Positions 17,905-25,062 of a stretch of DNA of 64,000 nucleotides are shown here, in pieces; the stretch's first letter is position 1; every line of letters starts with the position of its first letter. The notes beneath the pieces are model-generated. The model did not search any database. It was not told the DNA's origin and was given only the letters and a program-made list of their open reading frames with translations. Origin of the DNA: Arctic95D-9 sp035967665 (GTDB lineage Bacteria > Verrucomicrobiota > Verrucomicrobiia > Verrucomicrobiales > DEV007); NCBI GenBank assembly GCA_035967665.1, contig JAYWLB010000041.1:62001-126000 (forward strand), read 5' to 3'. The translations under genes were made by a program, and so were the position numbers.

Positions 17905-18909
17905 TTAAACAAAGGCCGTAACCGCCCAAATAGTTGAGCAGCCCACGAGGGCCAGCATCGGGCCATCATTGGTATGCGGGCTCACAGCCTCCGCCAACGT
18001 CATCAGGATGGGCATCGCAGCGAGAAGAATCAGAAACTGAGGTGTCGAAAAATAACTCGCATACATCGCCACGACGATGATGGAAACGAGAAAAACCATC
18101 GCACTACCTTCGAGACTGCGTTCGAAATTCCCATTCCAGAACTTCCCTTTGTAGTAAAGCGAACGGCATCGATATTTGTGTTTCCCGAACCGAATTCCCA
18201 CCGGCTCAGCGAGGCCGTCACCGAATTCGTTAATCAGATTTGGAATCATCACCAGAAGCGACGCCTTTCCGAAAATGCAGATAAAAGGGAGGTAGACAAT
18301 AAATCGGAAGAGATCCTCTAAAATGTCGTAGCGCAGGGTATAGGGGCGGTCTTCAATCCGGTCCCAGGCAAGAAAAGAATGCTTCAGGATGGGAACGCGC
18401 CGGCGAATCTGATTCCACTCCGTGAAAATTGTCTTCAGGATATCCATGAAGAAAAAGACAAGCACCCCGGCAATCGCGGAAGTCGCAGCGTGCTCCAGCC
18501 CGAAGGCCCCGCTCAACAAGAGCGGAATCACATAGGTTTTCAGCTTTCTCCAGGGCCGCAGGGCCAACTTTCGAATGTAATTGATCCTGATATTGTAACG
18601 AAGGATAGCGCTCGAAAAGAGATACTTCCCGAGAAGCTCGATTCCTATCCAGGTGAAAAACATCGCGTAAGCATAGGTCCCGACCGATCCGAGCAGCCCC
18701 ATCGCCTGCGCAACCCAGACCCCGATACAGCCAAGCACCATTATCGGCAGCATCCAGGCTACAAACTTATCCTCGCCGGACCAGTCATAGCTTTGATTCT
18801 CCAACCCGTATGGATCTCTATGGAGCACTTCAAAATAGAGATCACGGGAACTGTGGACCTCCATCGGATCTGATTCCCCCCTTAAGTAAGCTTCAGCTTT
18901 TTCGCCCAT
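17905..18909 (-). CDS. membrane CTP-dependent kinase-like protein (SEC59/VTE5 type)
   Basis: 334 residues with about eight hydrophobic helices. The C-terminal part has the signature of the dolichol/phytol kinase superfamily: NEFGDGLAEPVGIRFGKHKY, then RSLEGSAMVFLVS, then LAEAVSPHTNDGP. In characterised members this region phosphorylates polyprenols or phytol from CTP, or makes CDP-lipids. The first 60 residues are soluble and not recognisable. It stands alone between convergent and divergent neighbours. The specific lipid substrate is unknown; annotation as a phosphatidate cytidylyltransferase-like protein would also be defensible. Confidence 0.65.
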   Translation of the reverse strand: MGEKAEAYLRGESDPMEVHSSRDLYFEVLHRDPYGLENQSYDWSGEDKFVAWMLPIMVLGCIGVWVAQAMGLLGSVGTYAYAMFFTWIGIELLGKYLFSSAILRYNIRINYIRKLALRPWRKLKTYVIPLLLSGAFGLEHAATSAIAGVLVFFFMDILKTIFTEWNQIRRRVPILKHSFLAWDRIEDRPYTLRYDILEDLFRFIVYLPFICIFGKASLLVMIPNLINEFGDGLAEPVGIRFGKHKYRCRSLYYKGKFWNGNFERSLEGSAMVFLVSIIVVAMYASYFSTPQFLILLAAMPILMTLAEAVSPHTNDGPMLALVGCSTIWAVTAFV

Positions 18910-19309
18910 AATCGGTATTCCCGTCCCGGGATACTTGGTTAAATCATCCTTAATATTCAGATGACATTGGTATTTAAGAAACCCGGAAGATAAACCTAAT
19001 CCTTCGGAATTACTAAGCTAAGTATGAAGAAATTGTCACATTAGCGAGCTTTTAATGGGGAAAAATGCTCATCAGCCCCCATTTCGACGACAAACCAATG
19101 CGTTCCCAAGCGTCTTTCCCGGCCGCTTTTCGCAGTGAAAACAGATTAAGAATCCTTAAGCACCTCTTCAGAGCACTATCATTCCCCCCGAAAACGAGGA
19201 TTCAACCAGACCGCTCAGGTCCGCATTTTCACGGACACATTCACCTGCCGCGCTGCGAAACAGGTGCCCCGCGGGGGAGCGAACAAAGCTGCCCACAACG
19301 AATTTAAGA
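18910..19309. other. 400-base intergenic region without a recognisable gene
   Basis: Lies between the 5' end of the membrane kinase-like gene and the 3' end of ftsH. I see no open frame with protein-like composition, no tRNA-like T-loop and no clear promoter. The first 130 bases are AT-rich and probably hold the promoter of the minus-strand membrane gene. Confidence 0.45.
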
Positions 19310-19330
19310 GAGAGGGAAAGCCCCCCTCTC
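19310..19330 (-). terminator. hairpin downstream of ftsH
   Basis: Arms gagaggg (19310-19316) and ccctctc (19324-19330) are perfect complements around a 7-base loop, 18 bases past the ftsH stop. Read on the minus strand the stem is followed by tcttaaatt, a weak U-containing stretch. Confidence 0.4.
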
Positions 19331-19347
19331 CTTTCCCGGTAAAGAAA

Positions 19348-21402
19348 CTAGGCGGGTGCGAGTTCCCCGGAGAAATCCTCGCCACCGTGATCTTTCTTCT
19401 CTTCAGCCGCGGAAGGTGCTACCTCCGGCTCAGCAGGAAGATCAGGCGGAGTCGGCACATCCGGTGGATTCTGAATATCACCGTGCTCCATGATCTCTTT
19501 CACGTGAGATCCGTTGATGGTCTCATAGAGGAGCAGAGCCTGAGCAATCGCCTCAAGCTTATCACGGTTCTCGTTAATCAACTTGGTCGCTTTAGCGTAG
19601 GCTTCATCGATGAGACGCTTCACTTCGTCATCAATCTTCTGGGCCGTCGCTTCGGAATAAGTCCGCTGTGAACCGATATCCCGGGCAACAAAAACAGGCT
19701 CCTGGCTCTCCCCGTATTCAACCATTCCGAGGTCGTCGCTCATGCCCCAGCTACAGACCATCTTGCGGGCGATGTTGCTGGCCTGGCGGATATCACCGGA
19801 AGCGCCGTTGGTGACGTCACCGAAAATAATCTCTTCAGCAACCCGTCCGCCCATCGCAACCACGAGATCATCGAGCAACTCGTATTTACGATGAGTGTAT
19901 TTATCCTCCAGTGGGAGAAACATCGTGACCCCCAGGGCAGGTCCGCGCGGTATGATCGTTACTTTATGAAGAGGATCGGTGTGCTCCAGAAGCTCGTTCA
20001 GAATCGCATGTCCCGCCTCATGATAAGCGGTGTTCTCTTTCTCTTTATCGCTCAGAGCAAGACTTCTACGCTCCTTACCCCAACGCACTTTGTCACGGGC
20101 TTCCTCCATCTCCGCCAGCGTAATGGCCTTCAGTCCCTTACTCGCAGCAAGCAGAGCGGACTCGTTAATTACGTTTGCGAGCTCCGCTCCCGAATATCCC
20201 GGGGTTCCGCGGGCAATCACTCCAAGATCGACGCCTTCAGCCAGTTTCACTTTCTTGGCGTGGACCCGGAGAATCTCCTCACGGCCTTTCACATCGGGAA
20301 GTCCCACCCGAATTTCACGGTCAAATCGTCCGGGACGAAGCAATGCGGGATCAAGAACGTCAGGACGGTTCGTTGCCGCGATGATGATGACACCTTCCTG
20401 GGTATCGAATCCATCCATCTCAACGAGGAGTGCATTCAAGGTCTGCTCACGCTCATCGTGGCCACCACCCATGCCGTGTCCACGGTGACGACCGACCGCA
20501 TCGATCTCATCAATGAAAATCAGGCAGGGAGCACTTTTCTTACCCTGCTCGAACATGTCGCGAACGCGGGAAGCCCCCACGCCGACAAACATCTCTACGA
20601 AATCGGATCCACTGATCGAAAAGAAAGGCACATCCGCCTCGCCCGCAATCGCTCTCGCCAGCAGGGTCTTACCGGTTCCCGGTGATCCCACCATGAGAAC
20701 CCCCTTGGGAATGCGGCCGCCGAGCTTCTGGAATTTCTTTGGATCACGGAGGTATTCCACGATCTCCCAAACCTCTTCCTTCGCTTCTTCGATTCCGGCA
20801 ACGTCCTTGAATGTGACCTTGCCTTTGTCCATCGACATCAACTTGGCTTTGCTCTTACCAAAACTCATCGCGCCTTTTCCGGCTGCCTTAATCTGATGGC
20901 GGAAGAGGAAGTAGAGAAGGATGAGCAGGAAAAAGACCGGCATGTAGAATGACATCATCATCATTCCAACGCCGTCAGAATCAGTCGGAAGATCCGAGAT
21001 TTGAAGATCGTTTTCAGCAAGAAGCGCCTTCAGATCATCCCCCACATACTCCAGAATAACCGGCGTCGTGAACTCGCTGTATTTATTACCACCGTTTTCG
21101 CCGGGATTTTCGACCTCATACCAACCGGTAAGGTATTGCTTGGCGCTCCCGTCTTTCTGGACGAGACGAAGCAACCTCGCAGGCTCAGCCTTGGGATCGA
21201 CCTGAATCTTCCCGGCCTTCACCATCTCTTCGAACTCGGCGTAGGTAAGGTTCCGTGATGCATCTGAAAAGGACTTCGACCAGATCGCGAGGGCGAAAAG
21301 GCTCATCGCGATGAAGAGCAATATGAGCCCCTTCCAGTTAAAACCGTTCTCTCCACCACCCTGGCGTTGAGGCTCTTTGTTTGGTTCTTGTTCTTGCATC
21401 AA
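19348..21402 (-). CDS. ftsH: ATP-dependent zinc metalloprotease FtsH
   Basis: Membrane-anchored AAA+ protease that degrades unstable and misassembled membrane proteins. Two transmembrane helices (about 24-41 and 151-168) flank a periplasmic domain. The AAA domain has Walker A GSPGTGKT at 239-246, Walker B LIFIDEIDA near 294-302 and the SRH NRPDVLDPALLRPGRFD. The zinc site HEAGH is at 461-465. 684 residues with a Pro/Glu-rich tail. Its 5' end faces an ECF sigma gene across a 308-base AT-rich spacer. A hairpin follows the stop codon. Confidence 0.97.
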   Translation of the reverse strand: MMQEQEPNKEPQRQGGGENGFNWKGLILLFIAMSLFALAIWSKSFSDASRNLTYAEFEEMVKAGKIQVDPKAEPARLLRLVQKDGSAKQYLTGWYEVENPGENGGNKYSEFTTPVILEYVGDDLKALLAENDLQISDLPTDSDGVGMMMMSFYMPVFFLLILLYFLFRHQIKAAGKGAMSFGKSKAKLMSMDKGKVTFKDVAGIEEAKEEVWEIVEYLRDPKKFQKLGGRIPKGVLMVGSPGTGKTLLARAIAGEADVPFFSISGSDFVEMFVGVGASRVRDMFEQGKKSAPCLIFIDEIDAVGRHRGHGMGGGHDEREQTLNALLVEMDGFDTQEGVIIIAATNRPDVLDPALLRPGRFDREIRVGLPDVKGREEILRVHAKKVKLAEGVDLGVIARGTPGYSGAELANVINESALLAASKGLKAITLAEMEEARDKVRWGKERRSLALSDKEKENTAYHEAGHAILNELLEHTDPLHKVTIIPRGPALGVTMFLPLEDKYTHRKYELLDDLVVAMGGRVAEEIIFGDVTNGASGDIRQASNIARKMVCSWGMSDDLGMVEYGESQEPVFVARDIGSQRTYSEATAQKIDDEVKRLIDEAYAKATKLINENRDKLEAIAQALLLYETINGSHVKEIMEHGDIQNPPDVPTPPDLPAEPEVAPSAAEEKKDHGGEDFSGELAPA

Positions 21403-21675
21403 ATTAGTCGAGTTGAGGGTTCGAGGGTTTCCCGATTACGGAAATTACCACACAGCACTTCGAGGTGCAATCGATGCCCATGCGAAAGCTTGGACAGTGC
21501 AGTGTATTCCCTGTTCAATCAACGGGATGTTTGCATCGATTGCGTCCTTTTCCAATCAGTCTCTCTGATCTTCCGGAAAAAGCCTCCGGAGAAGCTCCCA
21601 CGCGCGTTCATGAACCCTCGCCGCCCCTAATACCTGAGCCCATTAACATTAAAAACTCTTATCCAAATTAAAATT

Positions 21676-21707
21676 GAGAATAATTTTGTTTAAAATAAGT
21701 TATTCTC
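21676..21707. promoter_or_regulatory. Fur-box-like palindrome in front of the ECF sigma gene
   Basis: gagaataa (21676-21683) and ttattctc (21700-21707) are perfect 8-base arms with a 16-base AT-rich middle that is itself near-palindromic (atttt gt ttaaaat). The outer halves resemble the gagaat-type Fur half-sites of iron-regulated ECF sigma genes. The site ends three bases before the ATG, so a bound protein would block initiation or elongation. Confidence 0.45.
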
Positions 21708-21710
21708 ATA

Positions 21711-22304
21711 ATGGAAGAAAACGCCCCCCGACTTGCCTTCGATGACAAAGCTGATGCAGCACTTCTCACTGAAATTGCGAACGGTGACCGCCAAAGTTTC
21801 CAGTGCATTCACGAACGCTACCGGGGACTTCTTTACACGACGATCAACAAGGTCTTGAACGACACTGACGATTCCGAAGAAGTGCTTCAGGAGGTGATGT
21901 ATTCCCTATGGAGGAAAGCCAGCCTATACAGCAACGGTCGGGGACGCCCCGTGACCTGGCTCGTATCGATGGCGAGAAACCGCGCTATCGACCGGCTTCG
22001 CTCGAAACAAAGGCAGAGCAAACTCAAAAAGGCCTATGCCTCCGAGATCAAAGTGGCTCCCAAGCTGGCGGGAGGCACCGGAGGATTCGAAGTCGCGACA
22101 CGTCGTGAGACCTGCAACGCGATTCGCACCGCGGTCCTCGACCTCACCGCGGTGCAGCGGGAAGCCATCGAAAAAGTCTACTTCGACGGTCTCACGCAGC
22201 AGGAAATTGCCGATCAGCTGGGAGAACCTCTCGGCACCGTGAAGGCCCGCGTGCGGCGCGGACTGGCCCGCTTGCGAAAAACGGTGAATCTGGAAGTAAA
22301 TTGA
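21711..22304 (+). CDS. ECF-family RNA polymerase sigma factor
   Basis: 197-residue sigma-70 family protein with regions 2 and 4 only. Region 2: FQCIHERYRGLLYTTI, EEVLQEVMYSLWRKAS and RPVTWLVSMARNRAIDRLRS, the core-binding and -10 recognition helices. Region 4: LTAVQREAIEKVYFDGLTQQEIADQLGEPLGTVKARVRRGL, the -35 helix-turn-helix. There is no anti-sigma gene next to it: downstream is the convergent rph. Control may instead be transcriptional, since a perfect Fur-like palindrome sits directly before the ATG. Confidence 0.9.
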   Translation: MEENAPRLAFDDKADAALLTEIANGDRQSFQCIHERYRGLLYTTINKVLNDTDDSEEVLQEVMYSLWRKASLYSNGRGRPVTWLVSMARNRAIDRLRSKQRQSKLKKAYASEIKVAPKLAGGTGGFEVATRRETCNAIRTAVLDLTAVQREAIEKVYFDGLTQQEIADQLGEPLGTVKARVRRGLARLRKTVNLEVN

Positions 22305-22339
22305 CCGGTCTCACCGCGACGGCGCCACCCGGATGCGGC

Positions 22340-22375
22340 GACTCAAGAGGGTCAGGTCACGGACTCAACCCTCTT
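22340..22375. repeat. 22-bp-period repeat and hairpin between sigma and rph genes
   Basis: The heptamer gactcaa occurs at 22340 and again at 22362, 22 bases apart. Nested with it, aagagggt (22345-22352) pairs with accctctt (22368-22375) around a 15-base spacer. The layout and core (agggttgagtc on the minus strand) match the repeats at 35734-35811. It lies in the 99-base convergent gap, so it could end both transcripts. Confidence 0.5.
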
Positions 22376-22403
22376 AAGTTTCGAAAAAATGAAAAAACCG
22401 GAC

Positions 22404-23183
22404 CTACTTCAAGCGGGTCAAGATGTCTAAATCCGCAGTCGGATCAAAATTGGCAACAGCCTCTTTCTGAAGCGCTACAATTTCTCCTGCACCCTTTTTG
22501 GCGAGCGCGAGCATCTCCATCATCTGGGCTTCGGTAAAAGTGGCTTCTTCTCCTGAACCTTGAACCTCGATAAGATTGAGGTCCCCGGTCATCGCATAGT
22601 TAAAATCGACACTGGCGTCTTTGTCCTCGTGATAATTCAAATCGAGAACGCAGTCTTCCTCCCACACGCCGCAACTCACCGCGGCTGCATACTGAGTCAG
22701 TGCAGACGCTTCCATTTTGCGGGCGGCAATAAAACGCTGAAAGGCCATTTCCACGGCAACACAGGCACCGGTAATGGAAGCGGTCCGGGTTCCGCCATCA
22801 GCACGAAGCACATCGCAGTCTACCCACAGGGTGCGCTGCCCGAGCTTTTTCAAATCAATCACCGCACGCAAACTGCGTCCAATGAGCCGCTGAATCTCCG
22901 AACTCCGCCCGTCGATTTTTCCGCGACTGATATCGCGGGGCTTTCTTTGAAGCGTCGAAAAAGGAAGCATATTGTATTCAGCAGTGACCCAGCCGCCCTG
23001 AACGCCCTGATTTTTCATCCAGCGGGGAACGCCGGCCTCCAGCATCGCCGAACAGATTACCTGAGTGTCCCCAAAACTGACGAGAACACTTCCATGCGCA
23101 TTTTTTGCAATATCGGCCTGAAAACTCAGGGGCCGCATTTCATCCCGGGCACGCCCGTCAATTCTATTCATATTGTAGCCCAT
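22404..23183 (-). CDS. rph: ribonuclease PH
   Basis: Phosphorolytic 3' exoribonuclease that trims tRNA precursors. The whole family pattern is visible: RIDGRARDEMRPLSF at the start, GSVLVSFGDTQVICSA, EYNMLPFST, the phosphate-binding RGKIDGRSSEIQRLIGRSLR, DVLRADGGTRTASITGA and LDLNYHEDKDASVDFNYAMT with the catalytic acidic residues. 259 residues, slightly longer than the usual 240. The lpxK gene starts 96 bases away in the opposite direction, so the two share a promoter region. Confidence 0.95.
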   Translation of the reverse strand: MGYNMNRIDGRARDEMRPLSFQADIAKNAHGSVLVSFGDTQVICSAMLEAGVPRWMKNQGVQGGWVTAEYNMLPFSTLQRKPRDISRGKIDGRSSEIQRLIGRSLRAVIDLKKLGQRTLWVDCDVLRADGGTRTASITGACVAVEMAFQRFIAARKMEASALTQYAAAVSCGVWEEDCVLDLNYHEDKDASVDFNYAMTGDLNLIEVQGSGEEATFTEAQMMEMLALAKKGAGEIVALQKEAVANFDPTADLDILTRLK

Positions 23184-23279
23184 GCTCTAATTGTTCCCCA
23201 ATTGCAACCGTTCACATTCTCTGTTGCTTCCCGTCATGATTTAGCGACGATACCGACTTGCAGGAAGCTCTCTCACGGA

Positions 23280-24470
23280 ATGGGACAAACTCTGGAAAAA
23301 TTCGAAAAATTCGCCATTGATGTCATTCTTGATCGACGTCAGGGATTCCGCGCGGGCGCACTGCGCGGATTTCTCAGTGGCATGTCAAAACTTTACGAGG
23401 GAGTCGTCAGCCTGCGGCTCATGCTCTATCGCAACCGTATCCTCCGCGAGCGAAATCTAGGCTGCCTCGTCGTCAGCATCGGAAACCTCACCGTCGGAGG
23501 AACCGGCAAAACGCCCGTGGTCGAGAAATTCGCCAGATCCCTTCAGGACGGCGGACGCCGCGTCGCTATCCTCAGTCGCGGATACAAGTCCGTGAAGCAC
23601 CCTTTCCTGAAACGTCTTTCCGCGAAAATGAAGGGCGAGAGCGAAATCGATCCCCCACGGGTCGTCAGTGACGGCAAATCGCTCCTACTCGATTCAAAAA
23701 CCGCCGGCGATGAGCCCTACATGCTCGCCGCAAATTTGAAAGATGTCCCCGTAGTCGTGGACAAAGACCGGGTCAAAAGCGGCAAACACGCCATCGGGGA
23801 ACTGAACTGCGACACTCTCATTCTCGATGACGGGCTCCAATACCTGAGGCTGAAACATCGACTCGATATCGTCCTCGTCGACAAGTGGCACCCCTTCGGA
23901 ACCGAGAGACTGCTTCCACGCGGCACCCTCCGCGAACCTCCGCGCAATCTGAAACGGGCGTCCTACATTTTCATCACGAAATGCAACGGCGATCCCAACG
24001 ACGAGCTCATTGAGCGGATCCGTCTCTACAACCGCACCGCCGAGATCATCGAATGCGAGCACCGCCCCCGCTACCTCCAGCACATTGAGACCCGGGCCAG
24101 CATTCCTCTCGAATCATTGAAAGGTGCCAAGGTCGGAACCGTAAGTGCCATTGCCGTCCCCGAAAGCTTCGAAGACGGAGTCCGCAAGCTGGGAGCAAAT
24201 ATCGAGGCGACCTGCCGCTTCATGGATCACCACCGGTTCAGCGAACAGGAAATCATCTCCTTCATCAATTGCTGTGTCGAGTCAGGCGTTGATATGATCC
24301 TGACAACCGAAAAGGACGCCGTCCGGTTCCCCCGGCTCGCCCGCATGGATGTTCCCATTTATTTTTTGAGAGTCGAAATCGGCATTCTCAGCAACGAGGA
24401 AAGCTTCGATCAATGCATCGCCCGAATTTGTCAGCCGCGAACTGAAGTTCCCGCCCGCACCTTCTTTTAA
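23280..24470 (+). CDS. lpxK: tetraacyldisaccharide 4'-kinase LpxK
   Basis: Inner-membrane kinase that adds the 4'-phosphate in lipid A synthesis, which implies an outer membrane with lipopolysaccharide. The P-loop is NLTVGGTGKTPVVE (69-82), followed by ILSRGYKS, GDEPYMLA, VVVDKDRVKSGKHA and LILDDGLQYLRLKHRLDIVLVD, all characteristic. The C-terminal half ends with HHRFSEQEI and ILTTEKDAVRFPRL. 396 residues, about 60 longer than the E. coli enzyme; the extra part is mostly an N-terminal segment and an insert near 110-120. The reading frame is open much further upstream across rph, but the ATG at 23280 fits the family start. No other lpx gene is nearby. Confidence 0.93.
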   Translation: MGQTLEKFEKFAIDVILDRRQGFRAGALRGFLSGMSKLYEGVVSLRLMLYRNRILRERNLGCLVVSIGNLTVGGTGKTPVVEKFARSLQDGGRRVAILSRGYKSVKHPFLKRLSAKMKGESEIDPPRVVSDGKSLLLDSKTAGDEPYMLAANLKDVPVVVDKDRVKSGKHAIGELNCDTLILDDGLQYLRLKHRLDIVLVDKWHPFGTERLLPRGTLREPPRNLKRASYIFITKCNGDPNDELIERIRLYNRTAEIIECEHRPRYLQHIETRASIPLESLKGAKVGTVSAIAVPESFEDGVRKLGANIEATCRFMDHHRFSEQEIISFINCCVESGVDMILTTEKDAVRFPRLARMDVPIYFLRVEIGILSNEESFDQCIARICQPRTEVPARTFF

Positions 24471-24486
24471 ACAACCCGCAGCCCCT

Positions 24487-25029
24487 ATGACCCTACTCGC
24501 CGGAATTTTCGATGCTTTCACCTCTGAAGCCTTCGTCGACGGCTTGAAATGGTCGCTGGTTATTACGCTGCTCGTCGTCGGTTTTCTGGGAACGTTTCTC
24601 CCCATCATTCCCGGGACGACAATGATCCTCGCGGGGACGCTGGCTCACTATTTCATGATGGGAATGGAAGAGTCCGGCCTCACCTGGCAGGGAATTGTCA
24701 TCATTGTGATTCTCTACATCGCCTCCATTGTTATCGACTGGATCAGCGGGGCGATCGGCGCAAAATGGTTTGGCTCGAGCAAGTGGGGAATCATCGGAGC
24801 GATCCTCGGTGGCATAATCGGCATATTTTTTTCCATTCCCGGACTCATCATCGGACCTATCGTGGGTGTCTTTCTATTCGAAATGCTATTCGCGAAAAAA
24901 GAAGTTAAAGAAGCATCCAACTCCACCATCGGCACGGTAGTTGGAGGACTTGCAGGCATCGTCGCACGGGTTCTCATCGCTCTTGGAATGATCGTTTGCT
25001 TCCTCATCGACGTATTTCTCATCAAGTAG
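24487..25029 (+). CDS. DUF456 family membrane protein
   Basis: 180 residues with four to five hydrophobic segments. The Gly-rich stretch KWGIIGAILGGIIGIFFSIPG followed by IIGPIVGVFLFE is the hallmark of DUF456, a family of bacterial inner-membrane proteins of unknown function. It starts 16 bases after lpxK and is followed after 33 bases by the NDH-2-like gene, so all three may be one transcript. Nothing in the sequence gives a biochemical activity. Confidence 0.8.
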   Translation: MTLLAGIFDAFTSEAFVDGLKWSLVITLLVVGFLGTFLPIIPGTTMILAGTLAHYFMMGMEESGLTWQGIVIIVILYIASIVIDWISGAIGAKWFGSSKWGIIGAILGGIIGIFFSIPGLIIGPIVGVFLFEMLFAKKEVKEASNSTIGTVVGGLAGIVARVLIALGMIVCFLIDVFLIK

Positions 25030-25062
25030 CCGACCACTTTCAGCGCCCCTACATCTCCCATC

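Noticed and set aside
22560..23279. Long in-frame upstream extension of lpxK across the rph gene
   Set aside because: The extension is antisense to a well-conserved RNase PH and has no LpxK-like sequence; the family N-terminus begins at 23280.
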